A stretch of 64,000 nt of DNA from Protonemura montana (taxonomy: Eukaryota > Arthropoda > Insecta > Plecoptera > Nemouridae). Positions 58,353 through 64,000 of this stretch are shown piece by piece. Location: positions 4,748,701-4,812,700 of the forward strand of contig OX387603.1 in NCBI GenBank assembly GCA_947568835.1, given 5' to 3'. Each line of letters opens with the position of its first letter. Position 1 is the stretch's first letter. The notes below the pieces were generated by a model. It saw nothing but the letters and a program-made list of their open reading frames with translations. It was not told the DNA's origin and did not search any database. A program made the position numbers and the translations under genes.

Positions 58353-59593
58353 CATCGACTGGCTGTCTGGATTGCACCGTCATCTCTACATAGGAAATGA
58401 AATCAGTCGGTATTCTTATTAACCCTTTAAGGTTAATATTCTTCTGCGTTCCATTGACTCGTTGAGAGACACTGATTTGTCTCATGCTAAGTTACATGAT
58501 CAGCCTGGCATCTGCCAAGGTAGGTTTTCTCTCTGTAGATTTCTACGTTTTATCTCGGCGAATCTTTCTAACCGTGAAATTGATTTCACCTTTTGGTCTC
58601 TTTGAAAAGATTCCTAAATTATTTTATTTTGTTTTGCCTTTTTCAACTGATAATCTTTCACTTTAGTGTTATGTTTTTTCAATATTTGTCATTCTTTCCG
58701 AGAGATTTCGTCGGGTAAATGCCGTGCAACTGACCTGGGTCTAGAATGCAGATTCCTTGAGAAGGAATCCGATGGAGTGTAAAGACTGGCAGCTGACGGG
58801 TCACATTGCATTGCTATGTTGAGCATGACGACCTACACCCCCCCCCCCCCCCCCCTTCCACGCCACGAACTCGATGAAGATGTCACCATCACAACTAATG
58901 CCGTGTCTCTAGCTAGGGCATTTTGGGCTAGGCATAATAACGTCGACGCAGGGTACATTGTGATCTTTCCATAAATTCGGAAATAAAAAAACAATTATTG
59001 TTTTATTCTGTCCGAGGCCCACTGTACCTATGTACAAGCAATTATTTTTTATATTTACAATGGTCAGATTGTTTGCTGTTGGTTTGACGTGGAATGACAC
59101 ATATATTAGTTCTTTAAGTTATTGGGTTAGATAATTTCAGTAAGTTGCATTTAGGGTGCCTAGAAAAGGATTTTTTTTTTGTATATTTTTGGTTCGTTTG
59201 CTGTGGAAGAAAAGTTGCAGTTACTTTAACCCTTGATTACAGGCATACGTTGCGAAACATCGGGAAAATTACTTGATTTACTCATCGTTCAAAAACCACA
59301 TAATAAAATGTGTTTTTCTACGCTAGACTACATTAATCATCATAATCGCTCCATCATTCGCGCATATTAAAGGTTAAAAACTCATTTACCAGATTGCACA
59401 ATGACATTTCTGACAGTTTTTATTACACCGTGCTGGGTTTTGCAGGTGTTTCTGACCGTCAGGAGTATTCATGTGTTCAAGTCGAATAAATATATGAGAG
59501 CTTATGATTTAAAATTGGGAAAGAAAGGTTAAAATTATTTGGAAAAATTATGAGAATGTATTAAGAAAGATTACCGAAAAAGATTTTAAGTTT
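58353..59593. other. Intergenic, nothing recognised apart from a poly-C run
   Basis: AT-rich; a run of ~18 C near 58839-58856. Short open frames are composition-driven. Confidence 0.4.
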
Positions 59594-59771
59594 AGAATAT
59601 GAGAGAAGGAGAAGAGACAGACCAAGAGAAAGACGGATACATAAAGTACAAGCAAGAGGAGGGAGATGGAATGAAGAAGAAGAGAAAGACATCTGGCTAG
59701 ATAACGAAGTATGGATCAAGTTTGTGAATGAAAAGGAGCTTGAAAAAGAGAACGAAGAAGACGAAAAATAA
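59594..59771 (+). pseudogene. Possible LINE C-terminal fragment
   Basis: Reads RERRRDRPRERRIHKVQARG...DIWLDNEVWIKFVNE and a stop. The RRRxRPRxRW-like basic motif followed by a Trp-containing helix resembles the C-terminus of RTE/Jockey-type LINE ORF2. It is short and purine-rich, so similarity could be compositional. Confidence 0.35.
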
Positions 59772-59935
59772 TGTGGGTTTAACTTGAGTTAAATGTCACA
59801 AATTAAATATTATCTACTTGTTGTAATTAATTAATGAAAAAATAAAATCGACTTCAAAAAAATTGCTAACCTCAACGATTGATGTCGATATTTCGAGTCG
59901 TTTTTATTTACTTGTATATGTTTATTATTATCGTG

Positions 59936-60880
59936 TAGCACCTGCCGTTACCACGTGTTGCCGGCTCGTTTGCTCAGCAGACAGTTCAACAGTAAGGCTT
60001 TGACTCTGCAGAACTATACTATCATATGCATCAACTTTATGAATATATCCTATGACTCTTCAATATAAGAGCCGATTTTTCTGTGTTCCGTTATAAACCT
60101 AACAGTCATTTAAATCGTGTTTTTTTTTGCTTGGCAACGGCCAATAAGAAAATGTTTTTTATTTGTTACCTCTCCGAGGCAAGGTGGTAAGACACCTTTA
60201 CCACCATTTCTGAATTTTTTTCTGCCGATTCCAAGAGCGGTAAAACGTACGCATATCTCAAATCGCTTGCGCTTAGATTTGTGGATTGGCGGTAAAAGAA
60301 GCTACATATTATTACACCACAATTATCAGTTCGCTCGCTCGCTGCCTTTGAGGGCATACCGATGCATGTGCGCTTTAATTTTAGAATACAAATGCATCTT
60401 TAGCTAAGCTGATATATCTACTACCGTTTCTGAGCTTTCAAACAATATGTTCATAATTATTACAAGTTCTAGTCATAAAAAGGGTGGTAATTTGCCCTAA
60501 TACTACCATACACTATGAGTACTTACTGCATGGTCTAGTACAAGGGTTAAAAGTTGTTTTAAAAAGTTAAGCATTATGAGAATTATTTTATTCTTTGTGA
60601 CTGAGATGTCTCACCCAATGGGCCTGTCAGTGACCAGGTGCTAAAGCCACACTTTATAAAACCAAATGAACAGAAATTCATTTTGACGACGGTTCATTTT
60701 TGGATGGCAGTGAATTTAAAGATGACTTTGATGATGAAACAATGTAATTTTGCTATAAATACAAGCAAAATGGGTGGTAGACCTCAGTGAATTAAGAACT
60801 TCGGGGTAAACTTGTGTAATTGAGCACTTTAATCGTGGAACTATAACGTAGTAGCGTCCAGAAGACGACCCGTCTTTATT
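59936..60880 (-). repeat. Dispersed repeat module R, copy 3 (reverse)
   Basis: CGTGTAGCACCTGCCGTTAC through AGAAGACGACCCGTCTTTAT. At 60000-60050 it shows the uninterrupted form of the site into which the LINE at 36832-37668 inserted. Confidence 0.82.
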
Positions 60881-60884
60881 TTAT

Positions 60885-61545
60885 TTTGTTTATTTATGTT
60901 TATTTCATATTTTGTTTTTCTTTTATATTATGTTCATATTAATTTTAAATTATTTTATCTAATATTTGTCTGTCATTAGTGATTTTTGAAGCATATCTTA
61001 TCAAGATATAGTGTTGTTATAGTGTTGTTAATAATAAAATATCTTATCTTTTCGCATTGAATGTGGTAAACACAGTCGCTACATGGTAGTTGTCATGCAT
61101 TACCACCCCATAGGGATGGCAGAGTTGGTGCTAAAAATTGGGCATTAAACCCATCAACTTTAAAAGACAAAAATAAACAAGAGTTCAAAGTTTGGTAACG
61201 GTTTGTTTGACAACTTTTGACAAAACTGTGAATCTAATTTTTTTCCTCTATGACATTTACTTGGGGGTGCATATAGAACTTTGGGCAACATTTCTGCTAA
61301 CGGGCAGTTTTAATATGTCCAACTTAATTTATGAGACTCATCCCCATGGTTACACCTAATCAGATACTTCTGTTTTCATCTTAACCTGCTTATTTAACTG
61401 GCATTTAGCATTGTGAAAACGGTGGGAATAGAAATGGAGAAGTTTGGCTGAAATTTAGGTATATTCCAGGAAGGCTTTCAGGTATTTACAACTCTAACAG
61501 CAGGATTCCTCCACAAATCCATGCAGTCGAGTGTTTGTTAACACG
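60885..61545 (-). repeat. Dispersed repeat module Q, copy 3 (reverse), with SINE remnant
   Basis: Reverse complement of Q: GCATTACCACCCCATAGGGA, TAACCTGCTTATTTAACTGG, then AACAGCAGGATTCCTCCACA and AATCCATGCAGTCGAGTGTT, the end of the truncated 5S-derived SINE. It is cut by the LINE insertion at 61546. Confidence 0.82.
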
Positions 61546-61642
61546 GCTAATAATAATAATAATGTTTATTGTCATTAGGAACAATTACATTTTGTTATAT
61601 GACATTCAAGTGATACAATTTTAATTTTACATATTGGCACAT

Positions 61643-62062
61643 TTAACAATTGTAAAATTCATCGACAGAATAAAAACAGTTGTTTATTAGGTATGTCTTT
61701 AATACAATTTTTATTTTGGTATGCGGTAGTTCTTTGATTGACCTTGGTAGAGCAGTAAAAAGTTTTCTGCCATTATAGATTGGGTCCCATCTAAAATTAT
61801 TTGACCTATATTTATCTAGTCGTAAGTGAGCCTTTGTTCTTGTGTCATGGTTATGAAAAGTTTCATTTGTCGTTCCTAGATAATTATTGTCTATCACATA
61901 TAAGATGGTGTTATAAATATATAAACAAGATATTGTCATGATATTAAAACGAATAAAAAGTTTTCTGCAAGAGTCTTTGTAGTATACGTCGGCGCATGGA
62001 TCCGAGCTCGCACGCGCCATGTATCTTACTGCCCTTTTCTGCAAGACAAACAATCTTTTCAC
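61643..62062 (-). pseudogene. LINE ORF2 C-terminal region
   Basis: KRLFVLQKRAVRYMARASSD...CRKLFIRFNIMTISCLYIYN...HDTRTKAHLRL...FTALPRSIKELPHTKIKIVL...NNCFYSVDEF is the conserved C-terminal block of Jockey/CR1-like LINEs in arthropods. It is out of frame with the RT domain. Confidence 0.82.
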
Positions 62063-62342
62063 CTTGGGAGAAAGGTGAATCTTTTCACTATTATACCGTA
62101 TTGTAGGTTTGCTTGTAGTAAGCCATAGTATATCAGTTTAACAGTGTTCAGATTTGTTAGAGCCATCATTTTCTTTATTAGAAAGCAGCCTGATGTTATT
62201 TTTTTTGATACTGAATCTGTGTGTCTGCTCCATTCCAATGAGTTGCTTAAGATGATTCAAATGAATTTTATTTCAGCGGTGACTTCAATGGATTTGTTTT
62301 CAACCCTGATTAAGTGTGACTTATCATTCATTTTCCTCTTCA

Positions 62343-63223
62343 TTAACCGCTTTTGGTTTTTTCTCTGTTTAAGAAGAGTCTATTTCGTTTGCACCACATT
62401 TCTAGCTGAGCGACTCCCATTGCCACTTCCCTGTGTATATTTTCCTTTGAAGGAGAGGTAAATTGGTGCGAGGTATCGTCGGCGAAGAGAGTGAGTTTCC
62501 CAGTCGTCACTGTGTCAGGCATATCGCTTGTAAAAATATTGAAAAGCAAGGGTGATAATGTTGCACCTTGGGGCAGTCCAACTGATTGTGTACTCTCTTC
62601 AGAAAAAAATATTTACCCTGTCTTGACACACATACGATCTGTTTCCGTTTATCCAGGAAAGTGCGCAGCCAGTCATTAGCTTTTCCTGTTATGCCGAGTC
62701 TTGTAAGTTTGACGAGTAGAAGTTCTATGTTTATCGTGTCGAATCCCTTCGTAAAATCATAGAACACGCCAACTACTTCCTTATTGGCATCGAGTGCTTT
62801 TGACACCTCCGTGATGTAGCTGCCCACCGTAGTACTTGTGGATCTACCTTTCGTGAAGCCGTGTTGGTGTAGGTTGAATGCATAAATTTTCTTCAGAAAA
62901 GAGGTGATTCTATTCGCGTAAAGGTTTTGGAATATCGTTGAAAATGCTGAGAGGGTGGCGATTGGCCTGTAATTTTCGATTTGTTTTCTATCACCTTTTT
63001 TAAAGATGGGGTGAACTTTTGCTGTTTTTAGGGCCACGGGAAAAACTCCCTGGGAAAAGGATTCATTAATGATGTTTATCAATGGCTGCATTAAGTTTGA
63101 TTCAACATGCCTTAATAGGAAACATGGTATGTTGTCTATGCCTGCGTAGATACTTCTTTTTGGATATCTTGTCAATTGCTTCATAAAACTCTTTCGGTGC
63201 GACTGGTGAGAGGAAAATGACAT
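62343..63223 (-). pseudogene. LINE reverse transcriptase domain, frameshifted
   Basis: Blocks in order: VALKTAKVHPIFKKGDRKQI, ENYRPIATLSAFSTIFQ, HQHGFTKGRSTSTT, GVFYDFTKGFDTI, a one-base slip in the A/T run near 62607-62613, then VGLPQGATLSPLLFNIF and LTLFADDTS (catalytic F-A-D-D). The usual catalytic Asp block (F-x-D-x-x-K-A-F-D) reads YDFTKGFDT. The open frame ends again at 62343. Confidence 0.88.
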
Positions 63224-63575
63224 GGTTGGTTTTTGGTGCTTCGTTCATTATATTTGCTTCATTGTTGAATGTTTTTCTATTTATGAGTTCATCCACCGCT
63301 TCATTGAAGTACTTATTTAGCTTGTTTGCTGTTTCTTCTGGCGAGCTGATATCTTCCCCATTAACCGCTATATGTATATCTGTTGTTTTGGATTGTTTGT
63401 CCTTGCCGTTATTGGTGTCAATTATTTGCCAGGCGACCTTGCCCCTGTTCGTGGCTTTTGTTAGTAGTTTGTCGTTCCATTTTCTCTTCGCTTTATTGAT
63501 TTCATTTGTGTATTTACGTTTAAGGGCATTTAGCTGTTTCTTAGTTGTGTTGGCATTGTTGTTGGTTCTTAGCAT
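63102..63575 (-). pseudogene. LINE linker between endonuclease and reverse transcriptase
   Basis: Lys/Asn-rich TKKQLNALKRKYTNEINKAK, then KVAWQIIDTNNGKDKQ, SSPEETANKLNKYFNEAVDE and VAPKEFYEAIDKISKKK, the usual pre-RT linker of these elements. It overlaps the RT frame with a shift near 63150. Confidence 0.78.
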
Positions 63576-64000
63576 TTCTTGTGCAGCTATTATTTTTTCA
63601 CGGATTTCTGCTAGGTGTGGTGCATACCATGGTTTCTTGTGTTTATGGTTGGCGTTAAGTTGGTGACATTTAAGCGGAAATGCTTTCTCGGATTCCTCCC
63701 CGAAGATAGAAATAAATTATTTGTATTTTTCGTTCACTGTGTGTGCAGATGATACAGCGTCCCAGTTTCTTTCACTCATTTTAAGGACAAATTCATCGAT
63801 TTGATGTTTTTTGAAACTCCTTTTCAGTATTGTCTTGTTTCTTTCTTCTAGCGGTATCCATTGTATACTCAGTTTTTGAAAATAGTGGTCGGATAGGCTT
63901 GGGTCCCATACGCTGGCTATGTTCGTTGCCTATTCTTCCCTATTAGCGAGTATGTTGTCAATGCATGAGCTTGATACTTTAGAATATCTTGTAGGTACCT

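Larger units (their letters stand above)
61548..64000 (-). mobile_element. Jockey/CR1-type non-LTR retrotransposon, degraded, 5' part beyond the window
   Basis: Minus strand from the right edge leftward: end of an AP-type endonuclease (SSCIDNILANREE, WDPSLSDHYF; about 64000-63830), linker (63575-63102), reverse transcriptase (63223-62343), C-terminal region (62062-61643) and a (TTA)n 3' tail at 61548-61563. In-frame TAA near 63714 and at least two frameshifts show it is dead. It is inserted in module Q. Confidence 0.88.

Overview
The window is eukaryotic and most likely from an arthropod. The reasons are a multi-exon GT-AG gene, protein similarity to animal chromatin remodellers, degenerate CCTAA/TTAGG-like tracts, and a dense load of DNA transposons, LINEs and SINEs typical of large arthropod genomes. 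No prokaryotic feature is present.

Region 1 (1-32.85 kb, + strand) holds one gene. It is a RAD54L2/ARIP4-type SNF2 helicase whose 5' end lies outside the window. I could thread 23 exons with consistent splice phases (7728 nt, 2575 residues visible, stop at 30980-30982). Helicase motifs I, Ia, II, III, IV, V and VI are all present. A very long Q/N/G/S/Y-rich low-complexity segment sits between the two RecA-like lobes, and the last exon carries a 14-fold seven-residue repeat. Introns are full of mobile DNA: a TTAA-flanked MITE, an hAT-type MITE with an 8-bp target duplication, a 5S rRNA-derived SINE with a 17-bp target duplication, a family of palindromic MITEs, a ~150-bp tandem repeat, and two apparently identical 4111-bp DNA transposons in opposite orientation (introns 5 and 16). 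Each transposon carries an 860-residue transposase-like ORF and has a different 4-bp target duplication.

Region 2 (32.85-47.33 kb) is intergenic repeat mosaic. It contains LINE remnants, modules of a dispersed repeat family (called P, Q and R here), 5S-SINE copies, a ~1.2-kb near-perfect palindrome with four outward-pointing tRNA-like Pol III units, and a truncated hAT element.

Region 3 (47.33-52.42 kb) is 5.1 kb of two abutting minisatellites. The first is ~290 units of a 9-bp repeat, each with the AP-1/bZIP core TGACTCA, and it has a 774-bp higher-order period. The second is a 15-bp GACGACGAAGAGGAA-type repeat. The very long ORFs here are artefacts of repeat units divisible by three.

Region 4 (52.4-64 kb) is again repeat mosaic. 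It holds a 5'-truncated 5S-SINE, a broken transposon-associated ORF with an inverted duplication, further P/Q/R modules, and a Jockey/CR1-type LINE (minus strand) running off the right edge.

The host gene is the only conventional gene I can support. Everything else is mobile, repetitive or without recognisable content.
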